From Methylobacterium sp. J-048 (GTDB lineage Bacteria; Pseudomonadota; Alphaproteobacteria; Rhizobiales; Beijerinckiaceae): a stretch of 64,000 bases of DNA. This document shows, one piece after another, positions 1-8,535 of the stretch. Position 1 is the stretch's first letter. Each line of letters opens with the position of its first letter. The notes beneath the pieces are model-generated. The model was not told where the DNA came from. It saw only the letters and a list, made by a program, of their open reading frames with translations, and made no database searches. Made by a program: the position numbers and the translations under genes. The DNA lies in NCBI RefSeq assembly GCF_022829515.1, contig NZ_JAKSYL010000120.1, positions 1 through 64,000 on the forward strand, in the 5' to 3' direction.

Positions 1-1
1 C

Positions 2-1195
2 GAGGGCACGGCCGTGGTGCTGCTCTCGGTCGACCGGGCCCGGAACATCCAGGTCAACGTCTCGTATCGCAGCCGGGAGTTCGTGTACCTGCCGAGCCTG
101 GACAGCCTGTACCTGCCCCGCGACACTAATGAGGTGGCCGCGTTTATCGACCAGCTGGCGCCGTTGCTGATCCACGTGCACTCGCTGGCGGGGCTGCGCT
201 GGGACGCGGCCCGGGCGCTGATGGACCTCGTATCCGGGTCGGGGCGGCCCTATGCCTGGACGCTGCACGACTTCTCGCCGGTCTGCCACCGCGACCACCT
301 GGTGATGCCGGACGGGCGCTATTGCGGCCTGGCGCCGGTGCCCGTGTGCCGGGACTGCCTGGCCGCGGACGCGGACGGCTACGAGGAGCCGGATCCGGAG
401 GAGCGGCGGGCCGCGTTCGGGCGGTTCCTGGCCGGGGCAGCACGGGTGTTCGCGCCGTCGGCCGACACGGCCGGGCGGATCGGGGGCGTGTATCCGGAGC
501 TGGCGATCACGGTGCGGCCGCATGTCGAGCACGACCGAAGCGTGCGATCCACCGCCCTGCGGCGGCCGGGCCGGGTGCGCCGGGTCGCTGTGCTGGGTGG
601 AATCAGCATGCCCGAAGGTGGCCTTCTGCTCCAGGCCCTGGCCGCAGACGCGCAGAAAAGGAATCTACCGCTGCGGTTTGCGATCGTAGGCTTCTCCGAT
701 CCGACGCTCACGGATGGCCTGAGGCGGGCCGGCGTCACCGAGACGGGCCGCTACTCTACCGACGACCCGACGCTCGATCGGGTCGCCCGAGCGGCCCTGC
801 AGATTGCCGAGACCAGGCAACACTGGGCGGACGATGAGATCCTCGACCTCCTGACGATGGCTTCCGCCGACTTAATCCTGCTACCGGCGATCTGGCCGGA
901 GACTTATTCGTATACCCTGACCCTGGCTCTGCGAACCGACATGCCGGTGGTGGCCTTCGACCTCGGCGCCCAGGGCGACCGGCTGCGGGCCCATCCGAAA
1001 GGCCACGTCCTGCCTTACGCTCTAGCCAGCCATCCAGGGACACTGAACGACCAAATGATGGCGATCGACATCTCGGTCGGTGGGCCGCTCTCCGTGCCGG
1101 CTCAGGCAGCCGAATATGAGGACCTGATGGGCGACTACTACGCCCTCGACAACGTAAGGCAGGCCCCGTTGGCACATCCCGGCAACGCACTTTAG
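2..1195 (+). CDS. Glycosyltransferase, GT-B fold (5'-truncated by window edge)
   Basis: This probably transfers a sugar to a surface-polysaccharide intermediate in the cytoplasm. The frame is open from base 2, so the true start lies upstream; 397 residues are visible. The N-terminal half has the HDF motif in LHDFSPVCHRDHLV followed by three further cysteines (YCG and VCRDC). That four-cysteine arrangement is seen in one subset of GT4-like enzymes of polysaccharide clusters. The C-terminal half has a second Rossmann-like domain (VAVLGGISMPEGG, then FAIVGFSDP) and a donor-site-like segment, LPAIWPETYSYTL, where the second glutamate of the usual E-x7-E motif is not conserved. An ABC-2 export permease follows after 46 bases in the same direction, which supports a polysaccharide role. 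The acceptor and sugar cannot be told from sequence. Confidence 0.8.
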   Translation, partial: EGTAVVLLSVDRARNIQVNVSYRSREFVYLPSLDSLYLPRDTNEVAAFIDQLAPLLIHVHSLAGLRWDAARALMDLVSGSGRPYAWTLHDFSPVCHRDHLVMPDGRYCGLAPVPVCRDCLAADADGYEEPDPEERRAAFGRFLAGAARVFAPSADTAGRIGGVYPELAITVRPHVEHDRSVRSTALRRPGRVRRVAVLGGISMPEGGLLLQALAADAQKRNLPLRFAIVGFSDPTLTDGLRRAGVTETGRYSTDDPTLDRVARAALQIAETRQHWADDEILDLLTMASADLILLPAIWPETYSYTLTLALRTDMPVVAFDLGAQGDRLRAHPKGHVLPYALASHPGTLNDQMMAIDISVGGPLSVPAQAAEYEDLMGDYYALDNVRQAPLAHPGNAL

Positions 1196-1241
1196 CCCAG
1201 TTTTTCGCCGAAGCAGGCGGAGAAACGCAGAGGCCACCCCG

Positions 1242-2036
1242 ATGTCCGCTCTCCTCACGGCTCAGACACAGAAGAGCCCGGTCGAGTCCTACCTGCACGT
1301 CCTGCACGCTCTGATTCTGCGCGACATGCGCACGCGCTTTGGAGCGTCGATTTGGGGCTATGCCGTGGTGGTTCTATGGCCCTGCGTCCACGTCTTCATG
1401 TTGATCTCGATCTACACATTCCAGAAGCTGGCTGCGCCCCTTGGCGATAGCAGGCCGCTATTTTTCGCTACGGGCGCGGTCCCCGTCCTAGTTTTTCAAT
1501 ATATCTCACGCGAAGTGATGAAATCCGTCATCATGAATCGCCCGTTGACGTACTATCCTCAAGTCAAACTCTTTGACTTAGTTTTCTCCCGCATACTTGT
1601 CGAGATCGTTACAGGATTCCTGGCCTTACTCGTCGTCACCTCAGTATTAGTTGTCCTGGGTACCAATCCTATCCCAGCAAATCCGATCGCTGCAGTTTCC
1701 GGCTACGTGGCCGCGATTATTCTTGGGATTGGCGTCGGCACAATCAATGTAGCGATCATAGGGTTTTTCCCCGGATGGATGATCGGCTATGCGCTTTTTA
1801 GTATTATCATGTACATATCGAGCGGAGTCATGTTTCTGCCAAGCTTCATGCCCGACAAAGTTTATTATTGGATGAAATTTAATCCGGCCTTGCAGTGCGC
1901 GGAATGGGTGCGATCAGCATATTACCCATATGCCGGCATTCAAGTGGACTATTTATACGTGCTTATGTTTGGATTGACCTCAGCAAGCATTGGACTGGTG
2001 CTCATTAAACATGTAGTTAGCAAGCTGAATTCTTGA
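1242..2036 (+). CDS. ABC-2 type polysaccharide export permease (Wzm/KpsM-like)
   Basis: This is the predicted membrane subunit of an ABC exporter that moves capsule or O-antigen-like polysaccharide across the inner membrane. The 264-residue length is typical of the family. About six hydrophobic segments are visible, near residues 39-60, 70-90, 110-133, 145-170, 180-200 and 236-255, and the cytoplasmic N terminus carries the family-like RDMRTRFG segment. The ATG at 1242 follows the glycosyltransferase by 46 bases. From about 1480 the gene is clearly richer in A/T (TTA, ATA and AAT codons) than its neighbours, suggesting separate ancestry. The ATPase partner (Wzt/KpsT) expected next is missing; only a short TTG-initiated frame starts at 2033 and it shows no Walker motifs. 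Confidence 0.88.
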   Translation: MSALLTAQTQKSPVESYLHVLHALILRDMRTRFGASIWGYAVVVLWPCVHVFMLISIYTFQKLAAPLGDSRPLFFATGAVPVLVFQYISREVMKSVIMNRPLTYYPQVKLFDLVFSRILVEIVTGFLALLVVTSVLVVLGTNPIPANPIAAVSGYVAAIILGIGVGTINVAIIGFFPGWMIGYALFSIIMYISSGVMFLPSFMPDKVYYWMKFNPALQCAEWVRSAYYPYAGIQVDYLYVLMFGLTSASIGLVLIKHVVSKLNS

Positions 2037-2364
2037 GTGCCATATACTTCACGCAGTCCAAAGTTCGAAATACTTCAGTTCGAAAGCTCGTGGGCAAAAC
2101 ATCTAAGGTGCTCATGTGGTCAAACGCATTTCGCATGGGGGATCAGTCCGACCGCACGATTCGGACATCCGGGGGGCAAGTGCCTTTGAAAGGACGCGGA
2201 TCATCGTCCTCAAATCCATCTTGACGGACGGAACGCTATGGCAAATCGCTGGACTGGCAGGACAGTCGCTGATCTGGCTCGGTCCAAAGGATCGGTCAGG
2301 TCAATTAAGACCTCACCATACCGATGGTCACGCGGCCATCTGTGGCGTGAAGTGGGCGGGAGCA
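2037..2364. other. Gap after the export permease; no convincing gene
   Basis: This stretch follows the permease where an ATPase gene would be expected. A TTG-started frame overlaps the permease stop and runs to 2224, but it has no Walker A, Walker B or signature motif. A remnant of an ATPase N terminus is possible and not demonstrable. Base composition changes from A/T-rich to G/C-rich within the gap, consistent with a junction. No promoter, terminator or RNA gene was recognised. Confidence 0.4.
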
Positions 2365-2757
2365 CTATCGGTCTTGCTTATCCAGCCTTTCATCTGTACC
2401 CCGGCGGACGACCCCACCACCGATCAGCCGTTTGAACGGGCTGGCTTTGCCGCCCTGAAGTGAGCGGCGATACGCATCCGTGATACCTGTATGCCGGTCG
2501 CGCACTCGGCGTACCCGCGCGATCACTCCGACATCGACCACCGTCTTGGCCGCATGACAGGGCCTGCACAGCACCTGACAGTTTTCGAGCGACGCATCCT
2601 CGGTCAACGCTGCTGGCACGATGTGATCGTAGTGGAACCGCCCAACGTGCAGGGCGCATGGGCAGCGGCTGCCATCGGTCAGCACACCCTCGCATCGCCC
2701 CATCGCTCGGTCGAGGGCGGCGCGCAGGACAGCTTTTCTGAATTCCCGGCGGGGCAT
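2365..2757 (-). CDS. HNH endonuclease, phage type
   Basis: This is a predicted small DNA-cutting enzyme of the HNH family, about 130 residues. The core is visible as RCPCALHVGRFHYDHIVP followed by ENCQVLCRPCHAAKT: the catalytic DH histidine, the central asparagine (LENCQ) and the C-x2-C zinc-knuckle pair (CRPCH). A further cysteine group (RCEGVLTDGSRCPC) precedes it. Such proteins are common beside phage terminase genes, where they assist packaging, and a terminase pair lies about 6 kb away. The gene overlaps the stop codon of the upstream gene (ATG at 2757; a GTG three bases earlier is an alternative), so the two were probably co-translated. The role is inferred from the family. Confidence 0.82.
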   Translation of the reverse strand: MPRREFRKAVLRAALDRAMGRCEGVLTDGSRCPCALHVGRFHYDHIVPAALTEDASLENCQVLCRPCHAAKTVVDVGVIARVRRVRDRHTGITDAYRRSLQGGKASPFKRLIGGGVVRRGTDERLDKQDR

Positions 2758-3200
2758 CACACCCCTCCCACGTCAGCAGTCGGGATCGGACCACCCAGAT
2801 CGGCGGCGATCGCCGCGCGTTCAGGTCCGCTCTCGGCCAGTCGGTAGCTATGCAGTTCACCCGCCCCGCGTGTCGCGCAGGCGGCGAGCCACCCGAGAAA
2901 ACCCGGATCGCCGGCTGGGCAGACGCGAACAGCGGCAATCGAGGCCTGTCCCTGCTCGTCGCGGCCCACGGCCAAGACGACCGCAGGATCTTCGGCGACG
3001 AGATCGACGGTATCGAGCGGCTGCACCACGACGACGTAGCGTCGGCCCGAGTGCCCCCGCCAAGCGCTCATAGCGAGGACAGGCGCGCCCCGTAAGCCCG
3101 TGCTCGTGCGTAGACGCTCCTCGCGAATCGCCGAGCGTGCCACTCGGTCGGACTTCAGCTCGCGCAGTGCGGCCGCCCAAGAGATGCTGCGATTGGACAT
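2757..3200 (-). CDS. Hypothetical protein upstream of the HNH endonuclease
   Basis: This is a 147-residue protein without a recognised domain. The ATG at 3200 is preferred because GAGGG precedes it at ribosome-binding distance, whereas the frame upstream of it reads as proline/arginine-rich noise. The N terminus is basic and likely helical (WAALRELKSDRVARSAIREE); the middle has a beta-rich segment (RRYVVVVQPLDTVDL). It overlaps the HNH gene at the stop/start junction, so it probably belongs to the same phage-derived transcription unit. It could be an uncharacterised phage accessory protein. Confidence 0.6.
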   Translation of the reverse strand: MSNRSISWAAALRELKSDRVARSAIREERLRTSTGLRGAPVLAMSAWRGHSGRRYVVVVQPLDTVDLVAEDPAVVLAVGRDEQGQASIAAVRVCPAGDPGFLGWLAACATRGAGELHSYRLAESGPERAAIAADLGGPIPTADVGGV

Positions 3201-4392
3201 GGCCGCCCTCACGCCGAGATCGGGGAGGGCGGTGCCAAGCGGCGGTCCGATATCCGACAGCTCCACAGTCTCAGCGTTGGGCGATCGAGCGGGGAGGGGG
3301 GAAGGGGGAGGGTAAAATCGGGGAGATACATGACACGCACCGAGTTCGCGGCGGGATCGGCCCCGCCACTGCCCCGACCCCGCACGCAGCCCAGTAGGCC
3401 TGCAGGGTGATGTCATCCTTCAAATGTCCCGCCCCGCTTGCGGGCGGCGTCCCTCAGTCGGCCGGAGCTTTGGCGCTCACGTCCGCCGGTCGGTCTTTGA
3501 ATGATTGAGCGTCATACGAACCAGACACCTCCCGGTGCAGGATGGTTAAAAGGTATAAATGAATAGCATTCCCGATCCCGAGCCTTAAGTATGATCACAT
3601 CAATGGTCAAAACTAGCTCGATACGACGGCACGATTGTTCAGGCACTCCGCTGCGTGGCGGTAGATAAAGCTTGCCTAGGGTGGCTTGCTCGTAAATGTC
3701 TTGTCCCGAATCGTGTATAAGCTTCTTCGTGGCAGACTGAGTAACGCTCCATTCGTCCGAGCAGTCCAGTGGAATATGCCCGCTGCTATCAGGAAGTTAG
3801 CGATGGCAATCTTACTTCCCCAATCGATCCAAATAATCAGTACTCAGTTGATACATCGTCCCGCCAATGCCGATTCGTGAGGCGAGCCGACCTGCCGCCA
3901 CGGATCAACTTCACCCAGCCTCAGTCCAGTCGCGGTGCGACGCGCAGGCAACAATCAAGGCCTGGGCATGACGACCGTTTTCCTACTCACTGCCAGCGTC
4001 CATGAGAGGGGGGCGCAAAAGGCAGCAACCGACTTTCGGCTCGTCACACGGAATGCCGCCGCGAAGTCGTGCGGGGCAGGGCATGCATTGATGGGGGCCC
4101 GCGTCGGTCACAGCATGTGACGACGGCGGGCAGGTAGTTTGACCGACCGCCTCTGGTGCGAGCGAACAGGTGCTGTGATGAAAAGCCCGCCTCAGCATGC
4201 GCTGAGCGGGCTTTAAGCTCGTAAGCTGAGGGGTGTATCGGTACGGAGCCCGGTCTCGGTTCTGTGGCCCATGCGTCCGCGGCAAATCTCGAACCACCTC
4301 CGCGGGGTGGTCTGGAAGGGAAGCCTCCTGCGATGGTGACCGGCGCTTAACCCGCGCTCGCCACTTTGCAAACGACCATCATGGGAAGGCAT
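3201..4392. other. Long non-coding stretch with one terminator
   Basis: No frame in this nearly 1.2-kb region has family-like sequence or a good ribosome-binding site. The part around 3520-3860 is more A/T-rich than the surroundings. The one clear element is the hairpin terminator at 4181-4215. A small GC-rich hairpin sits near 3428-3447 (CCCGC/GCGGG) without a T-tract. The region probably represents decayed accessory DNA between phage-derived genes and the polysaccharide locus. Confidence 0.5.
4181..4215. terminator. Bidirectional intrinsic terminator
   Basis: A near-perfect hairpin: the left arm AAAGCCCGCCTCAGC pairs with the right arm GCTGAGCGGGCTTT, with one bulged base and a four-base loop. 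The A-run before and T-run after allow termination in either direction. No intact gene ends directly at it, so it may have served genes now decayed in the stretch to its left. Confidence 0.75.
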
Positions 4393-4716
4393 ATGCCGAA
4401 GCACATCACCATCGCGATCCCACACGATCTCGGCGCCGCAGAAGTGATCCGTCGCCTGGACCAACGGACCGATTGGGCGGTGCGGCGGTTGAAGCGCGAG
4501 AACATCTCCGTCACGATGACAGAGTGGGTCGAGGGCCGGAGGGCATTCACGGCGCGTGCTCTTGGACAGGACGTCCGAGGTAACATCGTCGTGGCGGGCG
4601 ACATCTTGTTGCTCGAAGCCAAGATGCCCTGGACCATAGGCGTGTTTGCACCTTCGATCGAGGCGGCAGCCAAGCATTACGCGGCACGGCTACTCGCCAC
4701 AGCTGAGGCTGCCTAA
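4393..4716 (+). CDS. Polyhydroxyalkanoic acid system family protein
   Basis: This 107-residue protein matches the small PHA-granule-associated family (PHA_gran_rgn type). The match is strongest over HITIAIPHDLGAAEVIRRLD at the N terminus and in the alternating beta-rich remainder ending in AAKHYAARLLATAEAA. The family is linked to polyhydroxyalkanoate granules by gene context in other bacteria; its biochemical role is not established. The ATG at 4393 has a GGGAAGG ribosome-binding sequence just upstream. No PHA synthase or depolymerase lies nearby, so this copy is isolated, convergent with the KpsE-like gene 23 bases away. Confidence 0.7.
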   Translation: MPKHITIAIPHDLGAAEVIRRLDQRTDWAVRRLKRENISVTMTEWVEGRRAFTARALGQDVRGNIVVAGDILLLEAKMPWTIGVFAPSIEAAAKHYAARLLATAEAA

Positions 4717-4739
4717 AACCTCCGAATGCCTTGCCTCAA

Positions 4740-5984
4740 TCAGCTAACCATTGTTTTGCGGGCAAACATCGCAGCCGCAAACAAAACAGCGGATCCTGCG
4801 GCGATCAGGCTTATCATCAAGAGGCGCCGAGGCTCCGTGGCGGAATCTGCCTTTATCGGTGCGGTGATCATGTTGAAGAACTGCGGCTGCCGAGCGACCA
4901 AGATGCGTGCTCGGTCAAACGCCTTCCGAACCTCTTCGGCGTATTTGACTGCGCTTTTCCGCTCATGATCGAGAGCCTCGAACCGCGTCAGCGCGCTTGC
5001 GAGCTGACGTTTCTGGTTTGGATCCTGGCCTGTAGCCTGCCGTTCGATTCGAGCGATGTTGTCATCGAGATCTCTGATTTGCTGCTTGATATCGATGATC
5101 CGACGAGACTCTGGGCCGAGATCTCGCTGGCCGATCGAGAGCTGAACGGCCAAGTTGATGCGGGAGCCTCGCAGCTCTGAGACGAGCTTGAGATTGGCCT
5201 CGTTAGATTTTTGAGCATCGAGCAGGCCTTCGCGATTGCGCAGATCCGTTTGAGCGAGGTCAAGCTTAGAGACGCGATCCTCAGCGATCTTCAGTTCACG
5301 CGTGCTCTCAACCAAGGCATCCTCACGTGCCCTCAAACTGAGGTTGCCCAGCATCTGCTCGGCATCATTCAGGATTGCTTGTGTGATCGCCAGGGACTCG
5401 TCTGGATCAAACGCGTCTACCGTCAGTCCCATGATGCCCGAGGCGGACTCGACATCGATGGACACCCGCCGTTTCCAGTAGCGAAGAGCTTTCTCAATCG
5501 GCTTCTCAGGGTTGAGCCGGGACGCGAAATCGACGCTGTCGCGGCCGAACCATTCGCGGATCGGCAGCTGGGCCTCGATCTGCTCAAGCATCGGCCGGCT
5601 CAGGATGTACTCCTGGGTGATCAGCGTGTCCTGGGCGACCGTCGAATTCACCACGCCGGCATTCGTACCGACTGCATCAGGGGCCGCCTTATCGGCCGTA
5701 CCAATCGAGGGGCGGATGGCGAACTTCACCTCGGTCACGTACCGATCCGAGGCGATGAGCCCATAATACAGAGCGCCCGCCAGCGTCGGCACCACGAAGC
5801 AGAGAGCGAACAGGATCAGGATCCAGGGATCGCTTTTGACGTGGCTCTGGTAGGACGTCACACCCTTCTTGCGGTCCCGGAAGCTGGGAACGTTTGGTAA
5901 CCGCTGCAGGACCTTGGCGATCGCTTTTTGATTCTGAGGGGCGGCGATGGGCTGTCCGCCGGCCTTCCGAGCTTCCATATTCAT
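4740..5984 (-). CDS. Polysaccharide export inner-membrane protein, KpsE/Wzz-like
   Basis: This is a predicted polysaccharide co-polymerase of the ABC-dependent capsule export type, linking the inner-membrane exporter to the periplasm. From the ATG at 5984 the protein has 414 residues. It has a transmembrane segment near residues 50-75 (WILILFALCFVVPTLAGAL), a long periplasmic part with a heptad-rich coiled-coil centre (about 215-340), and a second transmembrane segment at the C terminus (LLMISLIAAGSAVLFAAAMFA) followed by a short basic tail. This topology is diagnostic for the family. It would pair functionally with the ABC permease at 1242-2036, although it is on the opposite strand. An in-frame ATG two codons downstream of 5984 is an alternative start. 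Confidence 0.85.
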   Translation of the reverse strand: MNMEARKAGGQPIAAPQNQKAIAKVLQRLPNVPSFRDRKKGVTSYQSHVKSDPWILILFALCFVVPTLAGALYYGLIASDRYVTEVKFAIRPSIGTADKAAPDAVGTNAGVVNSTVAQDTLITQEYILSRPMLEQIEAQLPIREWFGRDSVDFASRLNPEKPIEKALRYWKRRVSIDVESASGIMGLTVDAFDPDESLAITQAILNDAEQMLGNLSLRAREDALVESTRELKIAEDRVSKLDLAQTDLRNREGLLDAQKSNEANLKLVSELRGSRINLAVQLSIGQRDLGPESRRIIDIKQQIRDLDDNIARIERQATGQDPNQKRQLASALTRFEALDHERKSAVKYAEEVRKAFDRARILVARQPQFFNMITAPIKADSATEPRRLLMISLIAAGSAVLFAAAMFARKTMVS

Positions 5985-6537
5985 GGACCAGTCCCTGGCG
6001 CTGGCGATCCGCGAGGTTTCGAGACTCGGCCGGATACCGGCGGCCTCAGTGCGGCTGTGCGCATGGGCAGTCCCATCAGCTCGCGGCAAAAGCATGTCGG
6101 CCCTAGCGCGATCAGTTCCGCGCCGATCTCGATGGCGTGATGGATCTCCGGGATGGTCAGGAGCTCGCTTATGGATGTGAAACGCAGAGCGACATTCTCG
6201 TCGTCACCGTTTCCCAGGCATCCTGGTCCGGGACAATCCTTGCGAAGCCGTACTCGGACGGACCCGATCGATCAGTGCCTCTGCGGCCGTCGCGGTCGGC
6301 TGAGACCTTCAACGACGCCAACCTGGCCGATTGCGCCGAGCGAGAGGTCTGCCAGCGGCTACGCGCTGATCCTCGAAGGGTCGAGACCGGACGCATGACC
6401 CAACAGCTCGCCGACCGCCACGGCGCACGCATGAACGCGATTGCGGAAGCTCCGTGCGAAGGCCGACAGCGAGGGTGCGAGCAAAGACGTGTTGGCGCCT
6501 TGCTGGGGGGTGCAATCGGGACTTCGGTTCCGCTCCG
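5985..6537. other. Gap upstream of the KpsE-like gene
   Basis: Several overlapping open frames exist on both strands but none has family-like sequence, a consistent ribosome-binding site or plausible composition. The portion next to 5984 should hold the promoter of the KpsE-like gene; no clear -35/-10 pair was recognised by eye. Confidence 0.4.
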
Positions 6538-6756
6538 CTACTGCAGATGGATGCGTGCGAGGGCCATCTGGTGCGTCCGGCATACTGCGGTCGAGAGCGG
6601 TCCGGGTCGGTCATCTCGGCCGCTCAACAACGATCGATCGCATGCCGCAGCTAAGGCATCGAGCGCTGCCGACAAAAATGCCATCAAAACCAGGGCCAGA
6701 GCCGAGCCGACGGAGATCAAAGCAAATATCATTGCGAGGGTTTGGGGAGCTGTCAT
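6538..6756 (-). CDS. Small membrane protein, hypothetical
   Basis: This 72-residue protein has one strong hydrophobic stretch near residues 5-38 (LAMIFALISVGSALALVLMA and following), then a polar tail. The start is well supported: GAGGAGG lies six bases before the ATG at 6756. The family is not recognised. It is probably a single-span or hairpin inner-membrane protein. Its neighbours are non-coding or hypothetical, so the context says little. Confidence 0.55.
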   Translation of the reverse strand: MTAPQTLAMIFALISVGSALALVLMAFLSAALDALAAACDRSLLSGRDDRPGPLSTAVCRTHQMALARIHLQ

Positions 6757-7297
6757 GGCGAACCTCCTCAGTTTCTAGTGGGTCGCCCTCAGTATTTGGG
6801 ATGACGGAAGCCGCAACGCCGTGCGGATCAGCACTCATCTCAACCGCCGCGCAGACGCTTCGCAAAACGGGTGTTTTGTGCTCGTCACGGCCGAGGTGCT
6901 CGATATCGCGGGGGCGGCATGAGCGCGACGGCTGATTTATGGCGAGCCATAGCCGCCCGCATGCGCACCATTTGACAGGGCGGGTGCCGACACGACTGGC
7001 GACGCGGACGCAATCTAATCGTGTGGCCTGGCAGACGCTTGGGAATCGTTGAACAACGCGATCGCTGCCCGAAATGCGGAGCGTCGCGTCAGGAGACTAT
7101 CTTCTGATCGCACGCCGGTAGTCAGCCGACACTTCGGTCGCGATGGACCGAAGCATCTCCGAGATCTGGACCGTCGTCCGGCGCTACAGTGCCGGCGAGT
7201 TCGCCCACATCGCCAAAAGGGATCGCGCCCATCGTCATGACGAGACCGTGGAGATCCCGTACCGAATGCGCAATCCACCTTGAAGCGGCCGATAGGG
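6757..7297. other. Gap with at most one very short gene
   Basis: Apart from the possible 46-codon frame at 7143-7283, nothing in this stretch looks coding. The right-hand ribosome-binding site of the gene at 6538-6756 lies at 6763-6773. No RNA gene or repeat was recognised. Confidence 0.4.
7143..7283 (+). CDS. Possible very small protein (46 aa)
   Basis: An ATG-started frame encodes a charged peptide of 46 residues that begins MDRSISEIWTVVRRYSAGEF and continues with a histidine/arginine-rich middle. The composition resembles a real DUF-type small protein rather than a random frame, because it is balanced and has a clean amphipathic N-terminal helix. The ribosome-binding site is weak and no homologue is recognised, so the call is tentative. 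Confidence 0.3.
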   Translation: MDRSISEIWTVVRRYSAGEFAHIAKRDRAHRHDETVEIPYRMRNPP

Positions 7298-7558
7298 TCA
7301 GTACACCACCCTGCTGATACCCGGGCCGAACGCTACCAGACCGTCCCTCTCCACGACCCCCATAAAGGCGCGGTAGGCATCCCGCTCGGTTGCGAAACGC
7401 TCCTGCCACTCCGTGCTGCCGCTCGCCATGTGGACGACCGCCAATTGCCAGGGATCCTGCGTCCCAGCCAACCGATAGATCTCCACGTCAACGGTCTCAC
7501 CGCCACGGGTGAACGAGCCAGACAAACCCGAGTGCTCGAACTCGCGATCGTCGTCCAC
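7298..7558 (-). CDS. Conserved-looking hypothetical protein
   Basis: This 86-residue soluble protein starts at a GTG. It has alternating beta strands (GGETVDVEIYRLAG, DPWQLAVVHMASGS) and a helix (ATERDAYRAFMGVVERDG), which suggests a compact alpha/beta fold. No known family is recognised. It starts 11 bases after the stop of the upstream gene (7570-7887), so the two are probably co-transcribed. A paralogue of the upstream gene, but not of this one, occurs at 51.1 kb. Confidence 0.6.
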   Translation of the reverse strand: MDDDREFEHSGLSGSFTRGGETVDVEIYRLAGTQDPWQLAVVHMASGSTEWQERFATERDAYRAFMGVVERDGLVAFGPGISRVVY

Positions 7559-7569
7559 GGCCGGCTTTC

Positions 7570-7887
7570 TCAGGTCCGTTTAACGTCGCCGACGAACCGA
7601 CTCATATGCACCACGACATCATCGCTGTTGGGCCTCACCCCCGCGCTCTTTGGATGCGCCTCAGCCTGCTCAACGCGCTGAGCGATTTCCATAAACACGA
7701 TCTCGACCGAGGGCGGCCAGGGCACATCGTTGTCCTGAAGCATCTGGGTGGCCCTGACCAACATATGGAAGCGGCTCGGCTGAATCGATGTGCCGGCAAC
7801 GTGCTGATCGAGGATCCGGTCGGCCAGTGCTGTCGCCAGCCCGGCGACCTCCACGAGTTTGCTGGGCTGGGCGTCAACGTCTGCCAT
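7570..7887 (-). CDS. Hypothetical helical protein, paralogue of the gene at 51111-51443
   Basis: This 105-residue protein has no recognised domain and is probably mostly helical (LVEVAGLATALADRILDQHV, then FHMLVRATQMLQDNDVPWPP). It is clearly related to the 110-residue protein at 51.1 kb: both share the pattern VA-LATA-ADRIL-Q--AG--I, MLVRA--ML-DN--PWPPSVE and a terminal DD-V-H---F-G-VKR. The ATG at 7887 opens a two-gene unit with the frame at 7298-7558. The duplication inside one window, at two accessory zones, suggests spread with mobile DNA. Confidence 0.7.
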   Translation of the reverse strand: MADVDAQPSKLVEVAGLATALADRILDQHVAGTSIQPSRFHMLVRATQMLQDNDVPWPPSVEIVFMEIAQRVEQAEAHPKSAGVRPNSDDVVVHMSRFVGDVKRT

Positions 7888-8168
7888 CTCAGGTAGTCCC
7901 TCGCTTCCATCGGCTAGGAGCGCAGCTCCGCCTCGCCCCTTCAGGGAGTTTGCGCCCTGTATCCGCCGTCAAATCAATCGGGCCGACCCGTACTAGCTCA
8001 TGGACGGAGGAGGGGCGTATCCATCGTGCCGCAGTCAGAATACCCCGCCAATTCCGCACACCGGCTGCCCCTTGTCGCCGTTAAGTCAGATCTATCAAAA
8101 TGATACAATCTTCGAAACCAGATCCTCAGGGCTGCCATTGTCCACTTTCATGCGAGGAGGCCAGAGCC

Positions 8169-8381
8169 ATGACGATCACTGCCTCGATCAACACGGTTGG
8201 TGTCGTGCGCGCGACCGAAATGTTGCAGACGGCGCGCACGGATGCAGCGCTCGACCATCGGGAAGGACCGCACATCGTCTCGGTCGAGATCGCTCGCGCG
8301 AACGGGAGCGAAGCACAGGACCGAGCGGGCGGCCGGCTACTCCCACCTTCGCAAAAGCGGGTCGTCGATATTCGCGTCTGA
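8169..8381 (+). CDS. Small hypothetical protein
   Basis: This 70-residue protein begins at an ATG preceded by AGGAGG nine bases upstream, which is why this start was chosen over an earlier in-frame ATG at 8100. The sequence starts MTITASINTVGVVRATEMLQ and ends PPSQKRVVDIRV. There is no signal peptide, membrane segment or known motif. It stands alone between a hypothetical pair and the convergent terminase gene. Confidence 0.5.
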   Translation: MTITASINTVGVVRATEMLQTARTDAALDHREGPHIVSVEIARANGSEAQDRAGGRLLPPSQKRVVDIRV

Positions 8382-8535
8382 AGCCGATTAGGCCCCTCGG
8401 ACCAGAGCTACGTTCAGGACGACACCGGCAACAAATTCCGGTCGGGCCCGGTCGCAGCGCCAGACGGACCCAGCACATGCCGATTGCCAGCCCGGCGGCG
8501 CAGGGGGACCAAGCTCCCCTTCGCCATACCGCGCC

